Shown piece after piece: positions 26,668 through 37,218 of a stretch of DNA of 64,000 nt. Under the pieces are notes generated by a model that saw only the letters and a list, made by a program, of their open reading frames with translations, ran no database searches and had not been told where the DNA came from. The stretch's first letter is position 1; each line of letters opens with the position of its first letter. The DNA lies in NCBI GenBank assembly GCA_014382445.1, contig JACNJS010000039.1:62001-126000 (forward strand). The letters run 5' to 3'. Made by a program: the position numbers and the translations under genes. The stretch comes from Bacteroidota bacterium. GTDB taxonomy: Bacteria; Bacteroidota; Bacteroidia; Bacteroidales; F082.

Positions 26668-29007
26668 TTATAGATTAATTATCAGGTTAGTATAAAATAA
26701 GCGACCCGGCTCAAGAAATGGCATACGTGATCCTATTATTCGCCTATTCAAATGTTCATAATAGTTAAGATTCAGAATATTATTGATCCCGAAAATTATT
26801 TGTAATTGATCGCTATATGCATATTTTACTTTAAAATTGAAAATTGTATTACCTGGTGTCGATTCCTCATTATAGGATTCAGAAATACGAGTTTGATCTG
26901 CAATCATTCTTACATTTAATTCAGGCACAATTTTTTGATTGAAGAATTTGTAACTAAACCAAAGGTTAGCCTCCAATGGTTGTATTTCTGGTAATGGATC
27001 ATTTTTTATTGTAGTTTCATCAGTAACAGCTCCATTTTCAACAATATATTTTGTTGCTAATGGGTTTATTCCCATTGTGTAAGCCGAATTAAATTTTACT
27101 TGCCATTTGTTACTTTCGGGAGTATTATAAGTAAGTTCATATCCCGTAAGGTAGGCATTGCTAATATTTGTAAAACTCTTTACACCGAGTACACCTTTTG
27201 TTTGAGGCATTACCTGTGATGGTGGCACCCTGACAGTAGAAATATAATCTGTTACATATGAGAAGAAGATTGACGTGCTAATTGTACCAAATTTGTGATC
27301 CATAAATTTATAACCAAGATCAACCTCATGGTTCGTTTCAGGCTTTAATTGCGGATTGCCCAGATAGTCGTACGGATCATAGCCAACCGGCAACAGAATA
27401 ATATAACGCTCAATCATATCCGGACTGCGGGTTCCTTTGCCAAACGACAGGCTTATTTCACTCTCTGTGCTAATATACCATGTTACACCTGCGCTGAAAC
27501 TGAAGTTGATGTACTCACTTTTTGTGTCAGCATTCTTGTATACCGGATCGCCAGTTGGCTTATACCGAAGCATTGGATCGGAAGCAGCTGAGTTTAAATC
27601 AGTACGGGCAGAGATTATCCAATCGAAGTTATTGCAAGAATGCTGGTATTCGGCAAACAACCCTAAATTATTTATAATCGCATTGTTCCAAATACTTTCG
27701 CTAAAGTGGGGTAAAGCAGGTTGCATGATAAGCCATTTTTCCCTGTTTCCATTCTTAAAAATGCGCTCGAAATTTCCACCAAGCTCTATCCGCCCTTGTA
27801 ATAAGTTGATGTTTGCGGCAAACCTGCCACCTGTATTCATAGCGTGAATCCTTGAAATAGCAACCACTGTATCCGAAAAAGGTCTGTTTTTATTATCCAT
27901 TTCATGGTTAACATCGGAATGGTAGGCTACTATCTTAATAAAATTAATTGCATCGCCAATGCTTGTCACCAGATAACTGAATTCATAAATTTTAGTATCA
28001 TCAGTTCTTTCATCCATCGGCAAAGCCGTGAAGTCAACATTTCTACCCCACGATCTGTCGTAGTTAATAGTAGTAACATGACCTTCAGCTGGCCTTATTC
28101 CTATACCTGAGGTTATATTATAGTTATCTGACGAGGAATTAATGATATCACCATTTCCTGCAGTATAGTCGCCAAATTTATTTCGGTTTGCAGATACTGT
28201 ATATGATAACAGCGAATTTCCGCCAAATATTCTGATACCTGACTTATACCCGTTGTGATTTGTTTGACCACCAACAAACATTGATATATGCTTTTCAAAC
28301 TTATTGTAAAAGTGAGGTGTATGTGTTTTTAGATTTATTAAACCGCCAAAGTTAGGGCCATATTTTAGGGCGAATGGACCTTTGTAAATTGTGATTTCAT
28401 TAAGATCGTTTATGTTTACATGAGAAGCAGTAGGATCCATCCTATTCGGACATCCCCCCTCAATGCGAGTCCCGCCGTTTAGCTGAACAACAACCTGCGA
28501 GTATTTAAATCCGCGTATAACGGGGTCAATACCTGTAGCTCCTTTTCGAATTCCTCCGATATTTGGTTGCGTTGCTATTAGCCCTCCAATATCTGATAAA
28601 TTAGTTGCCTCAATATTTTTAAGAACTATTTTATCAATTGAAAACGGTATTTGATTATCAGTTAACCCCATAATCTCAATTTCCGTTAAATTTAATACTG
28701 AAGCTTTCATCACAATCTCTAATAATTTTTCTCCATTGGTTTCACTAAGTTGTATTTCTTCATTTTTGTACCCAACATGACTAAAAATTAGTACAGGATT
28801 TGCAACATCTTGGTAATGAACTTTAAAAAATCCAATGTTGTTGGTTACTGTAACATAATTAGTGTTTTTTACCTTAATATTTACGTTTTGAAGGGGCTTT
28901 TTAGAAACCTCATCAGTAACATATCCTGACAGGCTAATACTTTGAGCTTTCGATAGTTGCATTAACGCAACCATAAATAAAATTACAACATATTTAAATC
29001 TTGCCAT
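26668..29007 (-). CDS. TonB-dependent receptor, OprC/NosA-like (probable copper uptake)
   Basis: A 779-residue outer-membrane beta-barrel transporter: signal peptide (1-21), carboxypeptidase-D-like regulatory domain (about 24-103), plug (about 115-230) and barrel ending in the outer-membrane strand PGRLFYTNLIINL. The plug contains GGCPNRMDP, giving Cys186 and Met190, and the barrel contains HEMDN, giving His368 and Met370. In Pseudomonas OprC the copper ion is held by Cys143, Met147, His323 and Met325; the Cys-Met spacing is identical here (4) and the Cys-His spacing nearly so (182 versus 180). I infer copper import. It is co-transcribed with a small lipoprotein. A second HxM (His388, Met390) is also present. 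Confidence 0.88.
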   Translation of the reverse strand: MARFKYVVILFMVALMQLSKAQSISLSGYVTDEVSKKPLQNVNIKVKNTNYVTVTNNIGFFKVHYQDVANPVLIFSHVGYKNEEIQLSETNGEKLLEIVMKASVLNLTEIEIMGLTDNQIPFSIDKIVLKNIEATNLSDIGGLIATQPNIGGIRKGATGIDPVIRGFKYSQVVVQLNGGTRIEGGCPNRMDPTASHVNINDLNEITIYKGPFALKYGPNFGGLINLKTHTPHFYNKFEKHISMFVGGQTNHNGYKSGIRIFGGNSLLSYTVSANRNKFGDYTAGNGDIINSSSDNYNITSGIGIRPAEGHVTTINYDRSWGRNVDFTALPMDERTDDTKIYEFSYLVTSIGDAINFIKIVAYHSDVNHEMDNKNRPFSDTVVAISRIHAMNTGGRFAANINLLQGRIELGGNFERIFKNGNREKWLIMQPALPHFSESIWNNAIINNLGLFAEYQHSCNNFDWIISARTDLNSAASDPMLRYKPTGDPVYKNADTKSEYINFSFSAGVTWYISTESEISLSFGKGTRSPDMIERYIILLPVGYDPYDYLGNPQLKPETNHEVDLGYKFMDHKFGTISTSIFFSYVTDYISTVRVPPSQVMPQTKGVLGVKSFTNISNAYLTGYELTYNTPESNKWQVKFNSAYTMGINPLATKYIVENGAVTDETTIKNDPLPEIQPLEANLWFSYKFFNQKIVPELNVRMIADQTRISESYNEESTPGNTIFNFKVKYAYSDQLQIIFGINNILNLNYYEHLNRRIIGSRMPFLEPGRLFYTNLIINL

Positions 29008-29154
29008 TTGTGTTCATTTATTTTTCAAAATTACAATTATATAATTTAACAAATTATTAACACTCTTATTTTTACCGCAGTCTAAATAAATGTTGTTATT
29101 GGTATTCCAAACCAGTCTAATTTATTAATTTTGGCGCTCTAAAAATTTATAAAA

Positions 29155-30213
29155 GTGAAGTTCAAAGTAGGGGATAAGGTAAAGTTCATCGATGAGATGG
29201 GAGGTGGTGTTATAACCGGAATAATTGATTCACGACTTGTAAAGGTAAAAACCGATGATGGCTTTGAGATGCCGGTAATTTCATCTGAACTAATTCCTGA
29301 TTATAGGTCGATGCCAACAGAGGATACAGCAGCTCAAAAAGTAACTTCGGTAATTCAGGCTGTTGAGGAAGATAAACCGGAATTGATAAGTGCGATCAAC
29401 CCATGGGGTAAAATTCATGAGGAGAATGGAGTATATCTTGCCTTTGAACCTCATGAGCAGCAGTGGCTGCTAACAGGTGAAATGGATGTTATTCTTTTGA
29501 ATAATACGTCATATGAACTATTATACAGCCTGTTTTTGGAGAGGAGCAATGAAATTGAAGGCGTTGATTTCAGTTCGGTTCCTGCTAATTCAAAAATAAT
29601 TATCGAAACTATTAGCCGCGAAGAGATTGAGAATTGGACAAGAGGGTATTTACAACTATTATTTCATTCAGATTTACCTCGCAAAGTATATTTACCTGTT
29701 CACTCAGTAATCGATATTAGAACAGGAAGGTTTTTTAAAGAAGGAAGTTATCATGCAAATACATTGCTGAATGGTAAGGCTATTATTGTAACTATTATTA
29801 CTCAAAATGCACTTACCGTTGCTTCTGATAGTGAAGCCGACCGCAAGACGGATATCGGAATAGAACAGAATAAAGCTATGTCAGTTAAACCTAAACCCTT
29901 AATTGATAAATACAAAACGGCTACAGGAGAGGCTGTTGTTGACCTGCACATTGGTGAACTTATAGATAATATATTGGGGTTATCAAGTTTGGATATGCTT
30001 AAAATACAAATCAACACTTTTAAGAAAATTCTTGAAAGTGCCATTATTAGTGATTATCATAAGGTTACTTTTATTCATGGAGTTGGAAATGGTGTGCTTA
30101 AAGACACTATTGTTAAAGAACTTACAGAATACGAGGGACTTGAAAATAGGATGGCATCTATCACCAAGTTCGGAGTTGGAGCCATTGATATTGTTATAAA
30201 ATTTAAAGAATAA
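29155..30213 (+). CDS. DUF2027 and Smr domain protein
   Basis: A 352-residue protein starting with GTG. The N-terminal 60 residues (KFKVGDKVKFIDEMGGGVIT ... VKTDDGFEMPVI) form a KOW/SH3-like domain seen in MutS2 relatives. A middle DUF2027-type domain (about 80-235) follows, and the last 85 residues (VVDLHIGELIDNILGL ... KVTFIHGVGNGVLKDTIVKEL) are an Smr domain with the DLHxxE/GxGxG-type motif associated with nucleic-acid binding or nicking. It is found mainly in Bacteroidota, with no assigned pathway. A TAATTTTG box at 29126-29133 may be its -7 element. Confidence 0.88.
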   Translation: MKFKVGDKVKFIDEMGGGVITGIIDSRLVKVKTDDGFEMPVISSELIPDYRSMPTEDTAAQKVTSVIQAVEEDKPELISAINPWGKIHEENGVYLAFEPHEQQWLLTGEMDVILLNNTSYELLYSLFLERSNEIEGVDFSSVPANSKIIIETISREEIENWTRGYLQLLFHSDLPRKVYLPVHSVIDIRTGRFFKEGSYHANTLLNGKAIIVTIITQNALTVASDSEADRKTDIGIEQNKAMSVKPKPLIDKYKTATGEAVVDLHIGELIDNILGLSSLDMLKIQINTFKKILESAIISDYHKVTFIHGVGNGVLKDTIVKELTEYEGLENRMASITKFGVGAIDIVIKFKE

Positions 30214-30268
30214 TTAAGTGAACATGATCTGCCTATAGCGGATCTGTAACGTAAAAAAATCTTAACAT

Positions 30269-32995
30269 ATGAAGAAAATCACCAACATTTTATTTTCTAT
30301 GCAAATCATGGGTACGCTGATCCTCTTGTTTGCTTTCTCAATAGGTACAGCAACGTTTATTGAGAACGACTTTGGGGCCACAGCAGCCAAAGCGATCGTT
30401 TATAATGCCACATGGTTTAATATTCTATTATTGATATTAACAGTTAACCTTATCGGCAGAATTATTATTGGACGTATGTATCGTTTGAAGAAGTTACCAA
30501 TTTTTATTTTTCATGGAGCTTTTATAATAATAATTGCAGGATCGGCCATAACCCGTTTTATAAGCTATGAAGGCATGATGCATATCAGAGAGGGTAGTAT
30601 TTCAAACACAATCATGTCGGACATCACTTATGTTGATGTTGATATTGTTGATGGAGAATCTTTTTCTAAAAGCAGCAGTAAGGTGTTTATGTCAGTGTTA
30701 ACTCCCGGAGCTTATGGCGAAAAAATAAAAATAAATAACAAAGCCTATTACTTTAAAAGTGTGAAATATATTCCAAGCGATAGGAAAAACAATATGATGA
30801 ATGCAATGGTTGTTGAAATCAGCAAAGGCGATATGGTTAAGAAAGTTGTTCTGAGCGGAGGTAAAGGCTACACTGGTAAGAAAAATGTTTTTGAATTTGA
30901 CGGTGTTAACGTCAGTATGACTTATGGAGCCAAGGAGATAGCTCTACCGTTCTCACTTAAATTACTGGATTTTCAACTTGAAAGATATCCGGGTTCAAAT
31001 AGCCCATCATCATATGCCAGCGAAGTTGAACTAATTGATAGTCGAAAAAATCTGAACCGCGACTATCGTATATATATGAATAACGTGCTTAATTACGGAG
31101 GGTACAGGTTTTTTCAGTCATCGTACGATTCAGATGAGCATGGCACAATATTGTCGGTTGCCCACGATTATTGGGGAACTCTCTTTACTTATCTGGGATA
31201 TTTTTTCATGACTCTTGGCATGTTGCTAAGCATTTTTATGCCTAATACGAGATTTGCATTTTTAGGGAAGATGTTAAAAAAAGCTTCTGAAAATGGTAAT
31301 ACACTAAAAGCCGTAATTACTATAATCGTCTTTTCAATAGCTATAGGTGCTTCAGCGCAGAACATGCATAATACCGTTTCTGAAATACCGGAAATTACAA
31401 AAGAACAGGCAGAAAAATTCGGACAATTAGTTGTACAATCGCATGATGGAAGACTGGAGCCTGTAAATACACTTTCGGGTGAGATATTAAGAAAAGTGGC
31501 ACGTAAAAGCAGCCTTAATGGACTTAATCCCGATCAGGTATTTCTTGGAATGATGACAAACCCTCTTAATTGGCAACTGGTTAAAATGATAAAGGTTAGC
31601 CATCCTGAATTAAAAAAAATAATAGGAATTGACGGAAAACATGCTTCATACCTTGATTTTATCAACCTAAGTAATGGAAAATATAAATTAAGCAAGTATG
31701 TATCTGAAGCGTATGAGAAAAAACCGGCTATGCGTAATAAATTTGATAGTGATGTACTGAAGGTTGACGAAAGGCTTAATATTTGCTACATGGTTTATGA
31801 AGGAGATATGCTAAGAATTTTACCCGACCCGTTTAATTCTCACAAACCATGGTATTCTCCTGAATCAAATATTGGAAATATGCCACAAGAAGATTCTGCA
31901 TTTTTGAAAACAATCCTGCCCGCGTATTTCTCCGCACTATCAAAAGGAAATAATTCAAAGGCTGATGCACTTTTAGCAGGAATTGCTGATTATCAGAAAA
32001 GATATGGTGCATCAATATTACCATCTGAAAACAAAATCAAATTTGAAATACTCTACAATAAGATGTTGATATTTGATAATCTTAGCAAGATTTATGGAAT
32101 ATTAGGATTGTTTATGATCATCCTTTTATTTATTGAAATGTTTAAGCCATCAAAATGGATTAAATATGTGGTAAACTTCTTTATTGTACTTGTTGTAATT
32201 GGCTTTATTGTTCAAACATTTGGCCTTGTTATGCGGTGGTATATTTCGGGGCATGCTCCATGGAGCAATGGTTACGAGTCGATGATATACATAGGATGGG
32301 TAACATTACTTGCCGGTTTATTATTTGCTCATGGATCGAAGATGACGATTGCGGCAACTACTATACTATCATCAATAATACTTATGGTTGCTCATTTAAG
32401 CTGGATGGATCCTGAAGTTACAAATCTTGTACCTGTGCTAAAATCATATTGGCTCACAATTCATGTATCGGTTATAACTGCGAGCTATGGATTTTTTGCA
32501 CTTAGCGCGCTACTTGGCCTTTTGAATCTAATATTAATGATACTTAAATCAGGCAAAAATGTCTCTAAAATGGATTTGAAGATTAATGAGTTAACCGCAA
32601 TTAACGAACGTTCGATAATCATCGGATTGTATTTGCTCACCATCGGTACTTTTCTTGGTGGAGTTTGGGCGAACGAAAGCTGGGGACGATATTGGGGCTG
32701 GGATCCTAAAGAGACATGGGCGCTTGTTAGTATTCTGGTATATGCCTTTATAGCTCACATGCGTTATCTGACAGGTTTAAAATCAAAATTTACTTATAAT
32801 TTCGCTACTCTTATTTCTCTTGGAGTTATTTTGATGACATATTTTGGTGTAAACTACTATCTATCAGGCTTACATTCATATGCTACCGGCGATCCTGTTC
32901 CGGTACCTAATTTTGTGTATTATTCAATTGCTACAATTATTGTGGTTGCTGTTTGGGCTTATTATAAGGATGTGAAGATTAAAGTTAGAAGTTAG
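30269..32995 (+). CDS. ccsBA: Cytochrome c biogenesis protein, ResB-CcsA fusion
   Basis: System II cytochrome c assembly: exports haem and presents it for attachment to apocytochromes. The 908-residue fusion has a ResB-like half with membrane segments near 12-32, 48-66, 74-95 and 308-330 plus a large periplasmic domain, and a CcsA half starting about 605 with eight or so segments. The haem-handling signature WGRYWGWDPKETWALVSILV is at about residues 806-825, and the periplasmic loop SGHAPWSNGYESMIYIGW carries a candidate haem-ligand His. The periplasmic domain between the halves (about 355-600) is larger than in the Helicobacter type. Its presence implies c-type cytochromes. Confidence 0.94.
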   Translation: MKKITNILFSMQIMGTLILLFAFSIGTATFIENDFGATAAKAIVYNATWFNILLLILTVNLIGRIIIGRMYRLKKLPIFIFHGAFIIIIAGSAITRFISYEGMMHIREGSISNTIMSDITYVDVDIVDGESFSKSSSKVFMSVLTPGAYGEKIKINNKAYYFKSVKYIPSDRKNNMMNAMVVEISKGDMVKKVVLSGGKGYTGKKNVFEFDGVNVSMTYGAKEIALPFSLKLLDFQLERYPGSNSPSSYASEVELIDSRKNLNRDYRIYMNNVLNYGGYRFFQSSYDSDEHGTILSVAHDYWGTLFTYLGYFFMTLGMLLSIFMPNTRFAFLGKMLKKASENGNTLKAVITIIVFSIAIGASAQNMHNTVSEIPEITKEQAEKFGQLVVQSHDGRLEPVNTLSGEILRKVARKSSLNGLNPDQVFLGMMTNPLNWQLVKMIKVSHPELKKIIGIDGKHASYLDFINLSNGKYKLSKYVSEAYEKKPAMRNKFDSDVLKVDERLNICYMVYEGDMLRILPDPFNSHKPWYSPESNIGNMPQEDSAFLKTILPAYFSALSKGNNSKADALLAGIADYQKRYGASILPSENKIKFEILYNKMLIFDNLSKIYGILGLFMIILLFIEMFKPSKWIKYVVNFFIVLVVIGFIVQTFGLVMRWYISGHAPWSNGYESMIYIGWVTLLAGLLFAHGSKMTIAATTILSSIILMVAHLSWMDPEVTNLVPVLKSYWLTIHVSVITASYGFFALSALLGLLNLILMILKSGKNVSKMDLKINELTAINERSIIIGLYLLTIGTFLGGVWANESWGRYWGWDPKETWALVSILVYAFIAHMRYLTGLKSKFTYNFATLISLGVILMTYFGVNYYLSGLHSYATGDPVPVPNFVYYSIATIIVVAVWAYYKDVKIKVRS

Positions 32996-33001
32996 ATGTT
33001 T

Positions 33002-33069
33002 TCCACCCCGACATAGGTGGATACGACTGACAGGCAATTTTCTGGTTTAAAGTTTCAGGAAACCTGTCA
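33002..33069. terminator. Inverted repeats between convergent genes
   Basis: Between ccsBA (forward) and the DUF4294 gene (reverse) lie a stem TCCACC/GGTGGA (33002-33007, 33016-33021) and a longer TGACAGG/CCTGTCA pair (33028-33034, 33063-33069) with internal GGTTT/AAACC. They could stop transcription from either side, but T-runs are weak, so it is a candidate only. Confidence 0.4.
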
Positions 33070-33088
33070 AACATTAAACCCGAAACGG

Positions 33089-33673
33089 TCATATCTGCCC
33101 GCGTTCAATCATCCTCACAATAGTTTCAATTTGTTTGTCCTCGCCTTCGGGATCGTATTTTACTTTTAAATTATATCCCCAAATTCGTGCAAACGCCTGA
33201 TAAAAAAATGCTGTGAATTTACCACGAAGTTCCTGCAACAGGTTAAATGATGAATTCCCGGTTTCACGATCAATCAACTTTATTAGTATTTTCCCTTGAG
33301 CGAAGGTAAGTTTCTGAAGCTCGTCGCTATATCTTTCATTAATTTCCTTTTCAGCCTGTTTCATAATTTTCCGGCGATCATTTTCATTCTCTGCGGCAAC
33401 CAATAGATCGCCATATTTTCTTAACATAATTCCTCCAAGTCGCGCCCAGGGATAAACCTTTTTTACATTTCTGATAAGTTTTGTAAGCTGTTTTTGTGCT
33501 TTGCGTGTTGCCGGAATTTTGAAAGAGTATATTTCAACTTCAGTGAGACTGATTACCGGAATTGTATCAACACCATCCACAATGGCATGAACGGTTATTG
33601 GATGTACTTTTTGTGCAACCATTACAGAAGTTCCTGCCAAAATAAAAAAAATTATGGGAATTAGTTTCTTCAT
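33089..33673 (-). CDS. DUF4294-domain exported protein
   Basis: A 194-residue protein when started at the Met of MKKLIPIIFFILAGTSVMVA (33673), which gives a proper signal peptide; a Met at 33691 adds six residues. The mature part has the DUF4294 pattern: a short beta start (TIPVISLTEVEIYSF) and then a mostly helical, basic region (LIRNVKKVYPWARLGG ... KILIKLIDRETGNSSFNLLQ, FYQAFARIWGYNLKVKYDPEGEDK). The family is restricted to Bacteroidota and has no known function. It stands between ccsBA (convergent) and clpX (same strand, 81 bp upstream). Confidence 0.85.
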   Translation of the reverse strand: MKKLIPIIFFILAGTSVMVAQKVHPITVHAIVDGVDTIPVISLTEVEIYSFKIPATRKAQKQLTKLIRNVKKVYPWARLGGIMLRKYGDLLVAAENENDRRKIMKQAEKEINERYSDELQKLTFAQGKILIKLIDRETGNSSFNLLQELRGKFTAFFYQAFARIWGYNLKVKYDPEGEDKQIETIVRMIERGQI

Positions 33674-33754
33674 TTGTAGTGCAATGTACAAACATTATGC
33701 CTTTAATCTCGCCGAATAAGGTTTGTAAATAAGCCACGATAAAAAGTTAATCAC

Positions 33755-34993
33755 TTAAACAGCTGTACGCAATATCGATAGGCTTGTTTTGCCAAATTTT
33801 TCTTTAGCATATGGCAAGGTTACATGTAATTGCTTAGTTCGCTTTTTTGAGGGGAGCTCAAACATAGCATCAACCAATATTGCCTCAATTATTGATCGTA
33901 ATCCTCTTGCACCGAGCTTAAATTCATCAGATTTGTCAACAACAAACTCCAGTGCATCCTCATCAAATTTTAGTTTAATACCATCCATGTTGAATAGTTT
34001 CTCAAATTGTTTGGTAATAGCATTTTTGGGTTCTGTTAAAATACGTTTTAACGCAGATTTATCAAGTGGGTCTAAATATGAAAGTACAGGTAGCCTTCCT
34101 ACTATTTCAGGAATTAACCCAAAGTTTTTTAAATCTCCGGGAGCTATATATTGGAGCAATCGTTTTCTGTCGATATTTTCATCTTTAACGCCTGAAAAAG
34201 AGTAACCTACAACATTTGTTCTCAGTCGTGATGCAATAATTCTGTCAATTCCATGAAAAGCTCCACCTGAAATAAAAAGAATGTTTTTAGTGTCAACACT
34301 GATCATTTTTTGTTCGGGGTGCTTTCTTCCCCCTTGGGGAGGTACATTAACTGCAGTTCCTTCAAGCAGTTTCAGTAATGCTTGCTGAACACCTTCGCCT
34401 GAAACATCGCGGGTAATTGATGGGTTATCACTTTTTCTGGCGATTTTATCAATCTCATCAATAAAAATTATTCCTTTCTCGGCGGCGGCCACATTATAAT
34501 CAGCGGCCTGCAACAGCCTGGTAAGTATACTTTCCACATCTTCACCAACATAGCCCGCTTCGGTGAGAACGGTTGCATCTGCTATGGCAAAAGGTACATG
34601 CAGCAATCGTGAAATAGTTTTTGCCAATAGCGTTTTGCCTGTTCCGGTTTCTCCAACAAGAATAATATTCGACTTTTCAATCTCAACTTCATTATTATCA
34701 TCTTCCTGAGCAATGCGTTTATAGTGGTTGTAAACGGCTACGGAAAGAACTTTCTTCGCATCTTCCTGCCCAATTACGTATTTGTCAAGAAATGTTTTAA
34801 TTTCAATAGGTTTGAGTATCGAAGCTTGTTCGTGGGGAACATCAAATGATTCGGCGCTTTCTTCTTTCAGAATAAGGTTAGCTTGTTCAATGCAAAAATT
34901 ACAAATCTGAGAATCAATTCCTGAAACAAGTATGTTAGTTTCATGCTCTGGTCTGCCACAAAATGAACAATGCCCTTTTTCTTTTTTAGCCAT
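33755..34993 (-). CDS. clpX: ATP-dependent Clp protease ATP-binding subunit ClpX
   Basis: The unfoldase that selects substrates and threads them into ClpP. Standard length, 412 residues. The N-terminal zinc finger uses Cys9, Cys12, Cys31 and Cys34 ([10 protein letters not shown] ... CNFC). The AAA module has Walker [13 protein letters not shown], Walker [15 protein letters not shown], the pore loop [10 protein letters not shown], and arginine sensors in the C-terminal part ([15 protein letters not shown]). It is third in the order tig-clpP-clpX, with a 99-bp gap from clpP. Confidence 0.97.
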   Translation of the reverse strand: MAKKEKGHCSFCGRPEHETNILVSGIDSQICNFCIEQANLILKEESAESFDVPHEQASILKPIEIKTFLDKYVIGQEDAKKVLSVAVYNHYKRIAQEDDNNEVEIEKSNIILVGETGTGKTLLAKTISRLLHVPFAIADATVLTEAGYVGEDVESILTRLLQAADYNVAAAEKGIIFIDEIDKIARKSDNPSITRDVSGEGVQQALLKLLEGTAVNVPPQGGRKHPEQKMISVDTKNILFISGGAFHGIDRIIASRLRTNVVGYSFSGVKDENIDRKRLLQYIAPGDLKNFGLIPEIVGRLPVLSYLDPLDKSALKRILTEPKNAITKQFEKLFNMDGIKLKFDEDALEFVVDKSDEFKLGARGLRSIIEAILVDAMFELPSKKRTKQLHVTLPYAKEKFGKTSLSILRTAV

Positions 34994-35092
34994 AGCGGTT
35001 GGAATTATGAGTTAACAGTTAAGTATTACGAGTTATTGTTATTAAATGTTACGTTGTTGATGTAATATTTGAACAATCATACCAATAATCAA

Positions 35093-35770
35093 TTACTTTT
35101 TATTTTTCACAAGAACCTCATCAATCATGCCATAATCAAGTGCTTCCTTGGCAGTCATCCAATAGTCCCTGTCAGAGTCTTTCCAGATTTTTTTGTAGGT
35201 TTGATTAGAATGTTGTGCAAGTATTTCGTATAGTTCCTTTTTAAGTTTTTGAATTTCCCTTGCGGTGATTTCAATATCAGATGCTTGCCCCTGAGCACCG
35301 CCCATTGGCTGATGGATTAGAATGCGCGAATGTTTGAGTGCGGTTCGTTTGCCTTTTGTTCCTGCACACAGCAATATAGCTCCCATTGAGGCTGCCATTC
35401 CTGTACATATAGTGGCAACATCCGGATTTATGTATTGCATAGTGTCGTAAATACCCAGTCCTGCATATACCGAACCTCCCGGCGTGTTAAGATAAATCTG
35501 GATATCGCGGTTTGCATCATTCGATTCTAGAAATAGCAATTGTGCCTGAATAATATTTGCAACATAATCGTCAATTGCAATACCAAGAAAAATGATCCTG
35601 TCCATCATTAAACGTGAAAATACGTCCATTTGAGCAATGTTAAGTTGCCTCTCTTCGATAATTGTAGGGGAAATATAACTACCGTAAGCCGAACTGTATC
35701 TATCGAGTGATATGCTACTGATGCCGTGATGTTTTACAGCGTATTTCCTGAATTCTTTACTACTTTCCAT
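35093..35770 (-). CDS. clpP: ATP-dependent Clp protease proteolytic subunit
   Basis: Serine protease barrel of the ClpXP complex. The 225-residue protein has the catalytic triad Ser128 (TGMAASMGA), His153 (ILIHQPMGG) and Asp202 (DSDRDYWM). NTPGGSVYAGLGIYD and the C-terminal YGMIDEVL are typical. The N-terminal extension of about 30 residues before the conserved core is probably a propeptide. It lies 11 bp downstream of tig, a conserved arrangement for folding and degradation of new proteins. Confidence 0.97.
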   Translation of the reverse strand: MESSKEFRKYAVKHHGISSISLDRYSSAYGSYISPTIIEERQLNIAQMDVFSRLMMDRIIFLGIAIDDYVANIIQAQLLFLESNDANRDIQIYLNTPGGSVYAGLGIYDTMQYINPDVATICTGMAASMGAILLCAGTKGKRTALKHSRILIHQPMGGAQGQASDIEITAREIQKLKKELYEILAQHSNQTYKKIWKDSDRDYWMTAKEALDYGMIDEVLVKNKK

Positions 35771-35781
35771 GGGTTGACCTC

Positions 35782-37131
35782 CTAATCTGTTTTTGATGCT
35801 ATTTCAATAAACTTTTCTGTTGTAACTTTTTTATTCTTTAAAGTAATATTTTCCTTAAAGAGTTTAATAAGTTTCTCATCCTGAATATCATTATGAATCT
35901 TTTGCTTTTCGTCAGAGTTGCTAAGGACCTGATCGATTATGCCTTCGATTTGAGGTATTAACTCCACACTACCCATTGTTTTAAAATATGTAGCTACTTT
36001 TTCCCTGATTTCTTCCTCTTTAACCTGCATCGCGTCGCCATGATCTTTTAGCAATTCGTTTTCCAAAAGTTGCCATTTAAAAGTACGTGCATAACTATTG
36101 TACTGAGTATCGATTTGTTCTTGTGTAATTTTGCCATCGTTGCTTTCTATTAGCCAACGTTTTAAGAATTCGTCGGGCAGATTGATATTGGCAATTTTAA
36201 TTAACTCTTTAACAGTATCTGCTAAAAACTGACGATCGGTATCACGCTGATAATGTTTTACCAGGTCGTTCGACAAAGCCTCCCTGAATTCTTTTACTGA
36301 AAATATTTCTTGTGAAGGAAAAACTTTTTTATACAGATCTTCACCCAATTCAGCAATGTGGGTTCTAACTATTTTAGCTATTTCGAATTTATAATCTGAC
36401 TTTAGTTTTTGGTCGCCTTCATCATGACGGTTTAACAAAGAAGCAACTTTTGACTCATCTTTAGTTGCATTAAGTGGGTTGAAAATAACCGAATCACCGG
36501 CTTTTGCGCCTATAAACTGTTTTTGAATAGTATTTAGCTTGATGTCATCGTATTTCAAAAAACCAACGTTCTCAACGCCGCCGTCAATTATGTTTCCTTC
36601 ATGGTCCACTTCAACAAACTTACCCTGGAAAGCATCACCTTCTTCGGCAGTTTCAGGATTTTCATCTTCGCCAAATCTAATCTTAACATCTTCAATGGCT
36701 TTATCGATTTCGGAGTCGATAATATTAATTGAATAATTAGGAACTGTTATATCTTTCGAAAGCTTTATTTCAATTTCAGGTCTTAGACCAATGTCAAAAT
36801 AAAAATCAAAATCCTTTGAATTTTTGAAGTCGATATTAGTTGATTTTTCCGTATTTGGAAGAGGGTTACCGATTACATTAATTTTATTTTCAATGATGTA
36901 GTTGTTAAGCGCTTCCGAAAGGGATTTGTTAACTTCGTCGATCATAGCAGAATTACCATACATTTTTTTAATCATGCCAATGGGCACCATTCCCGGCCTG
37001 AAACCGGGTATATTTGCTTTTTTTCTGTAATCAGCTAGTTGTTTGTTTACAGCATCAATATAGTCGCTTTCCCGTAGATTAATGTGAATAATGGCAGTGA
37101 GTTCGCCAGTTGATTCTTGAGATATGTTCAT
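35782..37131 (-). CDS. tig: Trigger factor
   Basis: Ribosome-associated chaperone. The 449 residues comprise the N-terminal ribosome-binding domain with KANIPGFRPGMVPIGMIKKMYG, which corresponds to the GFRPGKVP signature, a degenerate peptidyl-prolyl isomerase region (about 155-250, lacking the aromatic residues of an active FKBP), and the helical C-terminal substrate-cradling domain. The sequence is divergent, as is usual in Bacteroidota. It begins the tig-clpP-clpX set, downstream of tRNA-Leu. Confidence 0.93.
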   Translation of the reverse strand: MNISQESTGELTAIIHINLRESDYIDAVNKQLADYRKKANIPGFRPGMVPIGMIKKMYGNSAMIDEVNKSLSEALNNYIIENKINVIGNPLPNTEKSTNIDFKNSKDFDFYFDIGLRPEIEIKLSKDITVPNYSINIIDSEIDKAIEDVKIRFGEDENPETAEEGDAFQGKFVEVDHEGNIIDGGVENVGFLKYDDIKLNTIQKQFIGAKAGDSVIFNPLNATKDESKVASLLNRHDEGDQKLKSDYKFEIAKIVRTHIAELGEDLYKKVFPSQEIFSVKEFREALSNDLVKHYQRDTDRQFLADTVKELIKIANINLPDEFLKRWLIESNDGKITQEQIDTQYNSYARTFKWQLLENELLKDHGDAMQVKEEEIREKVATYFKTMGSVELIPQIEGIIDQVLSNSDEKQKIHNDIQDEKLIKLFKENITLKNKKVTTEKFIEIASKTD

Positions 37132-37218
37132 TAAATACTTTTGTTTGGTTCAAAAAAAAAAACAATAAACTGCAGGTTAAAGGATAAAACTTTAGAGTTT
37201 ATATGCTAAAGAACTTTG

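Noticed and set aside
30214-30268. Haem- or redox-responsive regulatory element before ccsBA
   Set aside because: Only a short GATC-flanked segment is seen, with no convincing dyad or riboswitch-like structure.
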